Assembly: GCF_018459925.1 (NCBI RefSeq)
Contig: NZ_CP075371.1
Span: 3,658,001 to 3,722,000 of the forward strand
Length of the DNA stretch: 64,000 nt
Direction of reading: 5' to 3'
Source of the DNA: Nocardioides aquaticus
Lineage (GTDB): Bacteria; Actinomycetota; Actinomycetes; Propionibacteriales; Nocardioidaceae
Positions within the stretch are counted from its first letter, which is position 1. Every line of letters begins with the position of its first letter. A program made the translations under genes and the position numbers. Under the pieces are notes generated by a model. The model ran no database searches and was not told the origin of the DNA. It was given only the letters and a program-made list of their open reading frames with translations. This document shows, one piece after another, positions 1 through 7,833 of the stretch.

Positions 1-191
1 CAGTTAGCCATCGCGGATGGAGCCCAAACGGTAGGTCAGGTCAAGATGTCACCTGATCGTGCAGCAGTCCCACTGCCCCCGGCGTACGGGTCCGCGGCAC
101 GGAAAAATGTCATCCGGGTCCGAATCGAGGCGTCGACCCGCCGCTCAAGCAGGAGTCAGCCTGAATCGCCCCGGGTTTCGTGGAGGCTCGG

Positions 192-1166
192 TTACGTGGA
201 ACCAGCCCCGGTCGGGACGGGTAGCTGAGGGTAGTTCTGCGGCGTGATCTGGGACCAGTGGTTGGTCTCGAACTCGGCCGGCGGGACGAGTCCGATCTCG
301 CCGTGCAGGCGTCGGTGGTTGAACCAGTCGACGTACTCGGCAACCGCGATCTCGATGTCGCCGACGCTCTTCCAGCCGCCCTTGGGGCGCATCACGGGGT
401 TGCGGATGCACTCGGCCTTGAACAGCGAGTTCAGCGCCTCGGCCATCGCGTTGTCATACGAATCGCCGCGGCTGCCCACGGACGCGACGGCCTCTGCTTC
501 GGCGAGCCGCTCGGTGTAGCGAATCGCTCGATATTGGACCCCGCGATCTGAGTGATGGATCAGCCCGGTGACGTCCTGGCCGGCGCGCTGGCGGGCCCAC
601 AGGCCCATATCGAGGGCATCGAGTGCCAGATCGGTACGCATCGAGGTCGAGACCTGCCAGCCCACGATCATCCTGCTGAAGACGTCCAGGACGAACGCGA
701 CGTAGGTCCATCCCGCGTGCGTGCGGACGTAGGTCAGGTCGGCCACCCACAGCTGATTCGGTCCGGTCGCTGCGAACTTCCGCTTCACCAGGTCCTCGGG
801 CCGCTCGGTCTCCGCACCGTCGCCGAGCGTGGTCTTGCGGGTCTTCTCCCGAGGGATCCCGCGCAGGCCCTCGGCGCGCATCAGCCGCTCCACGGTGCAC
901 CGCGCCACCTTCACGCCCTCGCGGTTGAGCTCGGCGTGGATCTTCCTCGCACCGTAGACACCCAGGTTCGACCGGTGCGCGATCTTGATGTCGCCGACCA
1001 GCTCGGCATCGCGGACCGTGCGCGCCGAGGGCGGCCTGGTCCTGGCCGCGTAGTAGCTGTTTGGGGCGATCTGCACGCCGGCCTTCTTCAGCACAGCGCA
1101 GATCGGCTCGACCCCGACCGCGCGCCCATCGACCACGTCGTGTCGATGGGCCTCGAGGTAGGCCAC
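192..1166 (-). CDS. IS3-family transposase OrfB (DDE integrase domain)
   Basis: Catalytic half of the IS3 transposase, 324 aa, which cuts and joins the element ends. An N-terminal helix-turn-helix-like region (LGVYGARKIHAEL) is followed by an rve integrase core with the visible DDE residues: WVADLTYV (first Asp), HHSDRGVQY (second Asp) and NAMAEALNSLFKAE (Glu). It starts at a GTG whose G is the last base of the orfA TAG stop (TAGTG), so the two frames are coupled. In the family, OrfAB is usually made by -1 frameshifting. I see no A6G slip site, so reinitiation is an alternative. The gene is intact. Confidence 0.93.
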   Translation of the reverse strand: MAYLEAHRHDVVDGRAVGVEPICAVLKKAGVQIAPNSYYAARTRPPSARTVRDAELVGDIKIAHRSNLGVYGARKIHAELNREGVKVARCTVERLMRAEGLRGIPREKTRKTTLGDGAETERPEDLVKRKFAATGPNQLWVADLTYVRTHAGWTYVAFVLDVFSRMIVGWQVSTSMRTDLALDALDMGLWARQRAGQDVTGLIHHSDRGVQYRAIRYTERLAEAEAVASVGSRGDSYDNAMAEALNSLFKAECIRNPVMRPKGGWKSVGDIEIAVAEYVDWFNHRRLHGEIGLVPPAEFETNHWSQITPQNYPQLPVPTGAGST

Positions 1167-1486
1167 TACCTGGTGGTGGGGCGGTCGAGCTCCGCCGCGA
1201 AGAAAGCCGAGGCTGTCCTCAGAATGTGGTTGGCCCGGCGGAGCTCGCGGTTCTCTCGCTCCAGCTCGGCCAAGCGCTGAGCATCCGTGGTCGTGGTGCC
1301 AGGACGAACGCCACCGTCGACCTCGGCCTGCCGGACCCAGTTGCGCAACGTCTCGGGGTGCATCCCGAGCTGCTCGGCAACCCGAGGGATCGCGCCCTGC
1401 CTCGTATCCGGATCCGACCGCAGTTCCACCGCCATCCTGGTGGCCCGCTCACGCAACTCGTCGGGGTACTTCCTGGGTGCTGCCAT
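1166..1486 (-). CDS. IS3-family transposase OrfA
   Basis: DNA-binding subunit of the IS3 transposase, about 106 aa. It begins MAAPRKYPDELRERAT, the usual start of IS3 OrfA. A helix-turn-helix (IPRVAEQLGMHPETLRNWVRQ) comes next, then a leucine-zipper-like helix (LAELERENRELRRANHIL). An in-frame ATG 33 nt further upstream would add MEALNRWRMRV. I prefer the later start because a GGAGG lies just before it and homologous OrfA proteins begin there. Its stop overlaps the orfB start by one base. Confidence 0.9.
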   Translation of the reverse strand: MAAPRKYPDELRERATRMAVELRSDPDTRQGAIPRVAEQLGMHPETLRNWVRQAEVDGGVRPGTTTTDAQRLAELERENRELRRANHILRTASAFFAAELDRPTTR

Positions 1487-1537
1487 GACTCTCATCCTCC
1501 ATCGGTTGAGAGCCTCCACCAGACCCGGGGCGATTCA

Positions 1538-1860
1538 GCCGTCAACGCGCCAAGGCCCACGGTGAAGTTTCACCCGGTTTTTCTCGCCCTGACCGGTCGT
1601 AGCGCCTAGGTGCAGAAGGGTTGCCGTCACCGTCCTACGCCGGGAGCGGATATTGGGCGCATTGATTGGAGGCCAGCCAGGGCCCCGAGGGTGGCGCACG
1701 GCACCCGCCCCGGACTACGCCTTGCCGTCCCCCAAGGGTCGGTAGGCGGGTGCCGCGTAGGCGCTCCCCAGCGCCCGTCGAAAACGTAAGCGAGGGCCTC
1801 CGCCCCATCGCAAGTCGGACCAATTGCAAACCCCGGCGGGCCCCGGGGACTGCTGAGGTT
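1538..1860. other. gene-poor stretch beside IS3 copy 1
   Basis: I find no convincing gene in these 323 bases. Short open frames exist on both strands but have proline/arginine-rich, low-information translations and no ribosome site. Confidence 0.5.
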
Positions 1861-1950
1861 CGGTTGTCACCTTGACGTGTGGCAACATCTGTCGCCGCTG
1901 GAAGGATGTCGACCATGCCTGCTCCCCATCCCAAGGATGTCCGTGCGCAA
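1861..1950 (+). mobile_element. remnant of an IS3-type left end with the first codons of orfA
   Basis: The stretch beginning TGCTGAGGTTCGGTTGTCAC resembles the end of the IS3 element at 35563 (TGCCCAG, then TTTGGTTGACAC). Both then share CGCTGGAAGGATGTCGACC immediately before the orfA ATG. After the ATG at 1918 the reading MPAPHPKDVRAQ matches the usual IS3 OrfA opening (MPAPYPKEFR) and then decays. No other part of the element survives, so this is an old truncated insertion. Confidence 0.6.
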
Positions 1951-2116
1951 GCCGGTGACAGGTTGGGCCTACCTACCGTTGTCCTCAGTTACGCCGTGGA
2001 CCGGGACTGATGCCGTCCTGCGCATGGCAGCCGCATCCTTTGGCGCGGCGCCTCTGAGTGCGGCGGCCAACCGCGTTTGCGATGAATTCGCTTGTTCGGT
2101 CGGGTCGGTGTCCTGC

Positions 2117-2467
2117 ATGACCATCGACACTGCTCTGCCCGTTGCGGCCGTGATGGCCGCTGTCCCGGTGCGTGACGCCGCTGTCGCGAAGAGGTTCTAC
2201 GAACGGCTCCTGGGCGCGACTCCAGATGACTCCCCGATGCCTGGGCTCAGGCAGTGGAACCTCGGGGACGGCGTTCTGCAGGTAATGGTTGACCCCGAGC
2301 GCGCAGGTGGCGGCCTGGCGACCCTGATGCTCGACGACCTCGCGGCCGCCGCCGAGGGGGTGCGGGTCCGTGGCGTCAGTCTGGACATCGCCCAAGGCGA
2401 AGTAGTCACAGCGGTCGCCCGGGTGGTCGACCCCGACGGCAACGCGATCACCCTCGTGCAAGCCTGA
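2117..2467 (+). CDS. VOC (glyoxalase/bleomycin-resistance) family protein
   Basis: A 116-aa single-module vicinal-oxygen-chelate protein, probably a cytosolic dimer. The pattern is a beta strand (VMAAVPVRDAAVAKRFYERLLG), the middle strand WNLGDGVLQVMVD, and the closing ARVVDPDGNAITLVQ, in which DPDGN is the family hallmark. The substrate cannot be told. The ATG at 2117 gives the normal module length. The frame stays open upstream to 1877, but that part does not look like protein. It stands alone between IS debris and the Lsr2 gene. Confidence 0.7.
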   Translation: MTIDTALPVAAVMAAVPVRDAAVAKRFYERLLGATPDDSPMPGLRQWNLGDGVLQVMVDPERAGGGLATLMLDDLAAAAEGVRVRGVSLDIAQGEVVTAVARVVDPDGNAITLVQA

Positions 2468-2619
2468 CAGCGTCGTTTCGCCGCCTGTGCGCTCCAGCTC
2501 GACAGCGAACCTCACCACGGGTCCCGTCTGGGCGGGCGATACCGCCGGCCTGGTCACGCCGCAGACGCCATCGCAGCGACTCATCGACGGCCCCTCACAA
2601 GACGGAGGGCCGACAAGGG

Positions 2620-2955
2620 CTAACTACCGTGAGCCTCTTGGTACTGGCGCACCACATCGGCCGGCACCCGACCCCGATCAGAGACCTCAAGGCCTTCGCC
2701 CCTCGCCCACTCACGGACGGCCTTGGAATCCACTCCGCCGCTGGTCGCCCTAGCAACAACGGACCGGCCGGGGCGGGTCCCCTTCACCTTCCGAGCAGCC
2801 GCGACATAGCGGGCGAGCGCCTTGTCCATCTTGGCGGAGTTCCGTTCGGAAAGATCGACCTCATAGTCGGTACCTCGGTAGGAGAAGCGCACCGTCTCGG
2901 TGGCCTCGCTGCCATCGATGTCGTCAATGAGTTCTTCGATCACTCTTCGCGCCAA
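2620..2955 (-). CDS. lsr2: Lsr2-family nucleoid-associated xenogeneic silencer
   Basis: A 111-aa Lsr2 protein, which bridges AT-rich foreign DNA and silences it in actinobacteria. The N-terminal dimerisation part reads ARRVIEELIDDIDGSEA, then FSYRGTDYEVDLSERNSAKM, matching the Lsr2 pattern DDIDG and YEIDLS.KN. A basic linker follows, then the C-terminal DNA-binding domain VREWARGEGLEVSDRGRVP, with the RGR minor-groove hook. I chose a TTG start because it gives the usual length of about 112 aa and has GGAAGG seven bases upstream. An ATG at 3015 would add 20 atypical residues. A second Lsr2 in accessory DNA would compete with or modulate the core one. Confidence 0.85.
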   Translation of the reverse strand: MARRVIEELIDDIDGSEATETVRFSYRGTDYEVDLSERNSAKMDKALARYVAAARKVKGTRPGRSVVARATSGGVDSKAVREWARGEGLEVSDRGRVPADVVRQYQEAHGS

Positions 2956-3271
2956 GGTGAAACCTTCCCGTACAAGCTGCAGCGGATTGATCCGAGCTAC
3001 TGCGTCATTCGTCATCGCGGGAGCTAGCGTCTCAGACGTAGGGCTGGACGCGTCAGTTGACCCTCGTTCGATCCTCCTCGTGAGATCGCCGCTGACTTGA
3101 TCGATCCTCCTGCGCGCAAACCTGCCTCAGAAGAAGCGGGCTACAAGTTACGGCTGCCGCTGTTCCTCCCGGACTAGGCACGCATGAGCGCTGTGCACCT
3201 AGGCGCACCAAGCGTGCAGGTCAGGAGCGCTGTGGGGTGCAATATCCCCGACTATCCCCGACTGACAAGTC
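2956..3271. repeat. intergenic stretch with a 10-bp tandem repeat
   Basis: No gene is seen between the Lsr2 start and the hairpin at 3272. It contains TATCCCCGAC twice in tandem (3243-3252 and 3253-3262). This is the upstream region of both Lsr2 (minus strand) and the decayed gene at 3340 (plus strand), so promoters or operators are likely here. Confidence 0.5.
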
Positions 3272-3305
3272 GGCCCCCACCGGTAGTAAGTGACTGGTGG
3301 GGGCC
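3272..3305 (+). promoter_or_regulatory. perfect 10-bp stem-loop in a leader
   Basis: GGCCCCCACC (3272-3281) pairs exactly with GGTGGGGGCC (3296-3305) across a 14-nt loop. It sits 34 nt before the ATG at 3340, with AGGAGG in between. The layout recalls the hairpin leaders of the recombinase operon at 22-23.5 kb. Confidence 0.55.
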
Positions 3306-3339
3306 TAGGAACCCGATGCTCTAGGAGGCACCAAATCCC

Positions 3340-3781
3340 ATGACCACATCATCCCACGTCCGAGAATGTGCCCAGATCGCCATCGAGACCTTGCAGCTCG
3401 GCGACCCTGACCCGCGAGATGGCCGTCGTCTACAACCACGATGACTTCGACCAAACCGGCAAGGACTTCACCGCCGCGCAGATCCGGATCGGCATTGACG
3501 AATGGTTCGACGAGATCAGCGTCGGCCCCCGCCAGTGCGGCGACCTCGAGCTCCTCAACCGTGCGCTCGCCTCCCTCACCCGTGTCCGTGGCGCACTCAC
3601 TGGGCTTCACGAAGGTCGGGGACGTCGCGCCGGCCGCTGGCCGTGGACGAGAACGGTCGGTGCGGCGCCGACAGCGACCACACCCGAGGGCGAGCACGTC
3701 TTCCCCACCGTCGAACAGGCCGACGCCAGGACCCGGTCCACCGTCTCCTTCTTCCAGCACACGAGGCCGGTGCCGGCATGA
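3340..3781 (+). pseudogene. decayed phage/ICE-type small gene
   Basis: A clear start (AGGAGG, then ATG at 3340) gives MTTSSHVRECAQIAIETLQ before the frame is lost near 3415. A second frame then carries sensible protein, AVVYNHDDFDQTGKD and WFDEISVGPRQCGDLELLN, to about 3600, and plausible tail sequence ends at 3781. The pieces read as one gene with at least one frameshift. Function unknown. It abuts the decayed DUF6907-like gene, as in small-gene clusters of actinobacterial integrative elements. Confidence 0.5.
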
Positions 3782-4111
3782 GCACAGCGACGGCACCCGC
3801 ACCCTGGTGGAAGACCGCACCCAACCCGCCCTGCGTCTCCTGGTGCACCTTCGACCACCCCCCACGACGACTTCGCCGACTCCCACGGCGGGATGCTCTG
3901 CATCCGCCTCATCGGCACGACACCGAAGCTCACCCTTGAGGTCCAACGCCACGTCGGCACCACCAAAACGATGACGACTACGAGTTCGTCCCACCGAAAG
4001 TCTGGTTCAGCGTCAACGACGACCGGATGACCGTCGCTGAAGCCGCAGTGTTCGCCCGCGCGCTGTTTGAGGCCGAGCGCTTCCTGTCAACCCAGGTGCC
4101 CCGGGCATGAA
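3778..4111 (+). pseudogene. DUF6907-like small protein, frameshifted twice
   Basis: Starts at ATG 3778 with PPCVSWCTFDHP, the Cys/Trp-rich opening typical of the actinobacterial DUF6907 family. The frame breaks in a C6 run near 3860, continues as HDDFADSHGGMLCIRLIG, and breaks again near 3970. It ends as VWFSVNDDRMTVAEAAVFAR to a stop at 4109-4111. Joined, the three pieces give about 110 aa in the normal order for the family. The family name is from memory of its motif layout. Function unknown. Confidence 0.55.
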
Positions 4112-4245
4112 CCTCACCGATCCGCCCGGCCGAGACCCACCAACGCGCCCGCCAACTGATAGCGGGCCCCTTTGTCCCCCCATCCGACCAGCCACCGCAC
4201 TGGCCCCCAGCACGAAGCAGAGAACGTGCACGCAACCGCAGCGCC

Positions 4246-4443
4246 CTACTCCCCCTCGGGCAACGGCACCCGGATATCGAGCCGGCGCCGGTCGAGCCTC
4301 GCCCACAAAAACCCAGCCACCCCGAGGACGATGCAGACGGCCCCGAACACCAGGTACGTCACGCGCCCGTTGTCGTACAACACCTCGGTCGATTCGATGA
4401 CCAGGCCGAACAGCAACAGACACGAGGCCGCCACCAGAAGCAT
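4246..4443 (-). CDS. small two-TM membrane protein
   Basis: About 65 aa with two hydrophobic helices (MLLVAASCLLLFGLVI and TYLVFGAVCIVLGVAGFLW), a short polar hairpin (ESTEVLYDNGR) between them, and a basic RLDRRR after helix two, which fits a cytoplasmic C-terminus. A GTG 45 nt upstream would add PSRQQRRRQ. No family recognised. It is divergent from the decayed gene at 4480. The membrane pattern is clear, but expression is uncertain. Confidence 0.45.
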   Translation of the reverse strand: MLLVAASCLLLFGLVIESTEVLYDNGRVTYLVFGAVCIVLGVAGFLWARLDRRRLDIRVPLPEGE

Positions 4444-4479
4444 TTGGCGACGTCGCTGCTGGCGTGAAGGCACAGCACC

Positions 4480-4815
4480 ATGATGGAGCAACCCAAGGGA
4501 GAGATTGCCGGATTCCCCACCGTCGAGGCCGTCGATGTCACCCCCGAGCTCGCCGAGACCTGGCTGGCCCGCAACCCGAACAACCGCAACCTGCGCAAGG
4601 CCGTCGTCGACTCCTACGCCCGCGACATGCAAGCCGGCCGCTGGGCACTGAACGGCGGAACACTGTAGTTCCCCGCTGCCGGGCAGCTCTTCGACGGCGA
4701 GCACCGCCTCAACGCCGTCGCAGTCGCGGGCGTGGCCGCCCCGATGGTCATCGTCCGCGGCCTGGCATCCAAGGTCATGCCTACCGTCGATGCCGGCGCC
4801 GAGCGGTCCTACTCC
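4480..4815 (+). pseudogene. decayed phage/ICE protein with in-frame stop
   Basis: MMEQPKGEIAGFPTVEAVDV to NGGTL ends at a TAG (4666-4668), but the frame carries on sensibly as LFDGEHRLNAVAVAGVAAPM and VIVRGLASKVMPTVDAGAER. This matches a family seen in actinophages and integrative elements whose hallmark is MxxGRW, then xDGQHRLxA, then PMxVVRG. The role of that family is not established. After DAGAERSYS the sequence changes abruptly into an IS481 fragment, so the 3' end was lost in a rearrangement. Confidence 0.6.
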
Positions 4816-4955
4816 GCTCGGTCCTCAGCTCCGCATCACCAGCCGAACCCGACACCGGCGCCGGTGGTCCGCAAGATCGTGCGACTGCCGTGGAAGCAAC
4901 GGCTCGGGCCGGTCGAGATCGGTGACCGATTCGCGATGCCGTCCTCGACGGTGGT
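4816..4955 (+). mobile_element. fragment of an IS481-family transposase
   Basis: In the same frame as the preceding decayed gene the translation becomes SSAPHHQPNPTPAPVVRK, then IVRLPWKQRLGPVEIGDRF and AMPSSTVV. This is the conserved helix-turn-helix linker of IS481 transposases (RxxVRLRxKxRLGPxxIGxxLGMPxSTV). Neither the DDE domain nor terminal repeats are present, so it is only an internal scrap. Confidence 0.6.
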
Positions 4956-5041
4956 CCCGGGCTGCCTCCCCAGCGGCAATATCCGGGGTCCCGCCCGGCC
5001 CCGTGAGTTTGGGGCTGAGCCGGGGCGTTGGTCGTCGCTTG

Positions 5042-5311
5042 CTAGGTCAAGCCGTGGTGACGCGGCAACTCCATTGCCTCGGCCAGCAACGCTTGGTCCG
5101 CCTCGTGGAACGCTGGCGGCGGGTCTCCATCGCAGGGCGCATCGTCCCGGTCGGGAGCAGCAGATACTCGGGCCCGGTCAAGATCCATGGAGCGGTTGAC
5201 AGCGATGGTCCCTTTCAACCTGCCGCCAGCCTTCATGTCGCGCATCATCGCTATGCAGGTCTCGGCGGGCCCGTGAAGGTACACGGCAAAGCCGTCGCAG
5301 TCACTGCTCAC
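5042..5311 (-). CDS. small hypothetical protein (89 aa)
   Basis: Begins at a GTG (VSSDCDGFAVYLHGPAETC) with a strong GAGGAGG five bases upstream, the best translation signal in this area. The middle MMRDMKAGGRLKGTIAVNRS looks like ordinary soluble protein and the tail is acidic then helical. No family recognised. It stands alone between decayed genes. It is more credible than its neighbours because of the ribosome site. Confidence 0.5.
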   Translation of the reverse strand: MSSDCDGFAVYLHGPAETCIAMMRDMKAGGRLKGTIAVNRSMDLDRARVSAAPDRDDAPCDGDPPPAFHEADQALLAEAMELPRHHGLT

Positions 5312-5506
5312 GGGGCCCTCCTCTGCTGGTCGGCACCGCTCCCTGGCTTGGCCGGTGCCGCCGTACTAGATGCTGCGACTGCGCGATGTCACTCAGCGCG
5401 CCAGGAGACTTCCGATAACTAGAAGGTGGCTCGCATCAAAAAATCGTTGGGCTCAGGCCACAAGACCTTGTCAGGGGCGCAACGGGTCTGGACCCACGGT
5501 TGATTC

Positions 5507-5599
5507 GTGAACGCCCTGGACGGCGTCTCGCCGCTGACCCACCTCGGCGCCGCGTTCGGCGGCATCCTCATCGGCCTGGTGATCGCCCGCCGCAGGTAG
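5507..5599 (+). CDS. possible 30-aa membrane peptide or gene fragment
   Basis: A short GTG-started frame, VNALDGVSPLTHLGAAFGGI then LIGLVIARRR, ending at a TAG. It is one hydrophobic helix with a basic C-terminus. The HLGxxFGGxLxGL pattern recalls the last helix of rhomboid-type proteins, so it may be the 3' scrap of such a gene. I cannot tell a true microprotein from a remnant. Confidence 0.25.
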   Translation: MNALDGVSPLTHLGAAFGGILIGLVIARRR

Positions 5600-5947
5600 G
5601 GTCCGGTCGTCCCGTCAGCCACCCCCAAGCTGGTGGACGGGGCAACGTCCCCGGTCATCACGTCCCTGTTGGCCGGGGGCGCCTCACGCTGCTGGGAGCG
5701 CCCCCACCAGGTCCGCCGGCCCCATCCAGCCCTTCCGCCCCGTTTCCCCGGGCGCTGCTAGGCGACGTAGTGTCCACAAAGACAGATGGATGAACGATCA
5801 TCACATCAGTTGCGCCGGCCGCGATCTTCCCCCTGGACCCTGGGGCGCGGTCGGGCCGCCACCACGCGTGCATGGTCATCCCGGAGCATCCCGTCCCGTA
5901 GCGATGCGTTAGCGCGTGCCTTCGGCCCCACTGCCCGAAGGCACCTC
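5600..5947. other. non-coding leader region with two hairpins
   Basis: No gene is convincing here. GGGGGCGC (5675-5682) pairs with GCGCCCCC (5698-5705). A second, stronger hairpin at 5916-5944 covers the start of the regulator gene and is listed separately. Confidence 0.5.
5916..5944 (+). promoter_or_regulatory. hairpin that buries the ribosome site of the LuxR-type gene
   Basis: GTGCCTTCGG (5916-5925) and CCGAAGGCAC (5935-5944) form a perfect 10-bp stem with a 9-nt loop, ending three bases before the ATG at 5948. The only Shine-Dalgarno-like stretch, GAAGG at 5937-5941, lies inside the right arm and pairs with CCTTC. If the transcript starts upstream, translation would need this helix opened. 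Confidence 0.6.
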
Positions 5948-6586
5948 ATGTTTATCAAGCTCGCCATCGTCAACGACTACCCGATCGTCGTCGCCGGCCT
6001 TCACACTCTCCTCGCGCCCCACGCCCACCGATTCCAGCTCGTTCGGACAGCCGTAGACGAACCCGTCGACGTCGCTGTCGACGTGGTCCTTTACGACACC
6101 TTCGGTACCCCCTACGGTCCGGGAGAGAACCCGCGGGCAGCGCTCGGTGTCGGAAAGGCCAAGCTCATCGCCTTCACCTTCGACCTCGATCCCCGCGGGA
6201 TACAGGCAGCCCTAGACCGCGGCTTCGACGGCTTCATCTCCAAGACCGCCACCAGCGACGAACTCGTTGAGGCCCTCGAACGGGCGCACGCCGGCCACCA
6301 GTTGGCCACCCCTGACATGACGCCGGAACCCGACCCCCCGCTCTCCGGCCGGTGGCCCGGCGCTGAACACGGACTCAGCGCCCGGGAATCGCAAGTCCTG
6401 GCCCTCGTCTGCCAAGGCCTCAGCAACCTCGAGATCTCACAGACCGCCTACCTCAGCATCAACACCGTGAAGACCTACATCCGGACGGCCTACCGCAAGA
6501 TCGACGCCACCAACCGGTCGCAAGCCGTCATCTGGGGCCTGTCCCACGGCCTCGACAAGCCCCCCGACCAGCACACCACCCTGTAA
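5948..6586 (+). CDS. orphan NarL/LuxR-family response regulator
   Basis: A 212-aa transcription factor with an N-terminal receiver domain and a C-terminal LuxR helix-turn-helix. The receiver begins IKLAIVNDYPIVVAGLHTLL. The likely phospho-acceptor is the Asp in VDVVLYDTFG, and the conserved Lys is in GFISKTATSDELVEAL. The output domain reads LSARESQVLALVCQGLSNLE and INTVKTYIRTAYRKI, a canonical LuxR fold. Only one acidic residue is seen at the metal site (VNDYP instead of a D-D pair), so phosphorylation may be weak or absent. No sensor kinase is adjacent. Confidence 0.85.
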   Translation: MFIKLAIVNDYPIVVAGLHTLLAPHAHRFQLVRTAVDEPVDVAVDVVLYDTFGTPYGPGENPRAALGVGKAKLIAFTFDLDPRGIQAALDRGFDGFISKTATSDELVEALERAHAGHQLATPDMTPEPDPPLSGRWPGAEHGLSARESQVLALVCQGLSNLEISQTAYLSINTVKTYIRTAYRKIDATNRSQAVIWGLSHGLDKPPDQHTTL

Positions 6587-7254
6587 AACCACGTGTAGAA
6601 CCGTGACCCAGTCGGTCGCCCGGCCGGGCCACGGCCACGCCGATCACCCCAGAACGGGGGGCGGGGCCACCCGAGAAGTGGTGGTTGCGCGCACCTGTGA
6701 CGCTACGGACGCCGAACTCAAGTAGAGCCACCCCCAGGGCGGGCTCGCACCGGGCAGTGACCCGCTCATCGCGGGCCTGAACTGACCGACCAGATCACCG
6801 CCAGCAACGACGCGGTCGTCACCGCACCGATCACGACCCAGCTGAGGAGCCCCAGGCGCCAGACGCCCCCGCCCGAACCCATAAGGGCCCGAGCAAAGGC
6901 GTCCTTTCCTATCCCGGAGTGGCGGGCCTAGGGGCCCGCTACGCCCCCGCAGGCGAGCAGGCCCCTGACCCAGTTCGCACTGTGCTCCTCTGCGCGGAGC
7001 TATCCCGCGTGTCGCGGCCATTGTCCAGCCAACCAGACAGGGCGCCCCAGACAGGGCGCGGAGCGCCTCACCGGGATTTGGCCTACGCTGGCCGTAGTCG
7101 TCGCGCCCTGGACCCCGGGCGGCGATCAGGGGTCCCGGTTGTCTCGGGTTCCTAGGCCGATAGGCGTCCCGGGACCCCGACCCGCTCTACTGGCCAGCCA
7201 TCTCCTACGTTGCTGCACCGCCGTGGGTAGCGGGCCACCAGCCTCAGGCCCGGA
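6587..7254. other. long gene-poor stretch with alternative hairpins
   Basis: 668 bases with no convincing gene except the doubtful 38-aa frame listed next. Around 7111-7178 three complementary segments occur: GACCCC (7111-7116), GGGGTCCCGG (7129-7138) and CCGGGACCCC (7169-7178). The middle one can pair with either neighbour but not both. Confidence 0.5.
6766..6882 (-). CDS. possible 38-aa single-TM peptide
   Basis: ATG-started frame MGSGGGVWRLGLLSWVVIGA followed by VTTASLLAVIWSVSSGPR and a stop, with one clear membrane helix. There is no well-placed Shine-Dalgarno, since the nearest AAAGGA is about 20 nt upstream. It could be a small membrane protein or chance. Confidence 0.25.
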   Translation of the reverse strand: MGSGGGVWRLGLLSWVVIGAVTTASLLAVIWSVSSGPR

Positions 7255-7560
7255 TCAGCCTCGCTCCTCGCCCCACCCGAATGAGCTCTCGGCGATGAAA
7301 TCGACTAGGTCGTCGCGTAGAAGGTTGCGGACCTGGGCGGGGGTCCACCCGGCCATCACAGTGGCCTGCCATACCGGCGTCCCGAACGTCTCCGAGTTTG
7401 GTCCCGCTGTCACAGTGAGTTCGAGAACGTCCTGGGCTGGTTCCCACTCGTCGCCGTGGTGCGTCACTACACAGATCTCAATCGCCCGGACTTCTCCTGG
7501 GCGGAAGACGTTGGCGAGCTCGGGCAGAACAATGCTGCCGAGTGCCGTCACCGGATCCAT
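7255..7560 (-). CDS. hypothetical protein, paralogue A of an inverted pair
   Basis: A 101-aa soluble protein beginning MDPVTALGSIVLPELANVF. Core strands IEICVVTHHGDEW and LELTVTAGPNSETFG lead to a helical end, LLRDDLVDFIAESSFGWGEE. It aligns along its whole length with the plus-strand gene at 7834-8139, with the same ends and spacing, so the two arose by an inverted duplication. The LTVTAGPxSExFG strand recalls immunity-protein folds of polymorphic toxin systems (Imm8-like), but that is only a shape resemblance. The start is placed to match the paralogue. Confidence 0.6.
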   Translation of the reverse strand: MDPVTALGSIVLPELANVFRPGEVRAIEICVVTHHGDEWEPAQDVLELTVTAGPNSETFGTPVWQATVMAGWTPAQVRNLLRDDLVDFIAESSFGWGEERG

Positions 7561-7833
7561 CGCGACATTGTGGTGGATCCGCCCACGGCCGACAAGATCG
7601 CAGATCCCGGCACCCACGACTGGTGCGCGCCGCAGACGCCGGACCACCCTGCGGTGGGCCCGCAGCGCTTCGAGTCAGGATGGCCTAGTGCAACGCCGGG
7701 TGCGCCGCGAACGATGACAGTCCGGCGGCGTGGTGTGCGTGGGTCCATCATGACTGCGACACCGCCCGCATGAGAATCTCTTGTCAGCGCCTGTGATCCA
7801 GCCGGCCTCGGACTGATGCCCCACACTGACGCG

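Larger units (their letters stand above)
162..1537 (-). mobile_element. IS3-family insertion sequence, copy 1 (1376 bp)
   Basis: A complete IS3-type element carrying orfA and orfB on the minus strand. Both ends start TGAATCGCCCCGGGT and match over 28 bp as inverted repeats with two mismatches. It is flanked by a 3-bp direct repeat, gcc at 159-161 and 1538-1540, the usual IS3 target duplication. The second copy at 11479-12854 has the same length and encodes identical proteins at a constant offset of 11317 bp, so both copies are recent. A truncated relative lies at 37382-37515. Confidence 0.95.

Noticed and set aside
552..1280. 242-codon plus-strand frames inside both IS3 copies
   Set aside because: Antisense to the DDE transposase, with no recognisable protein features.
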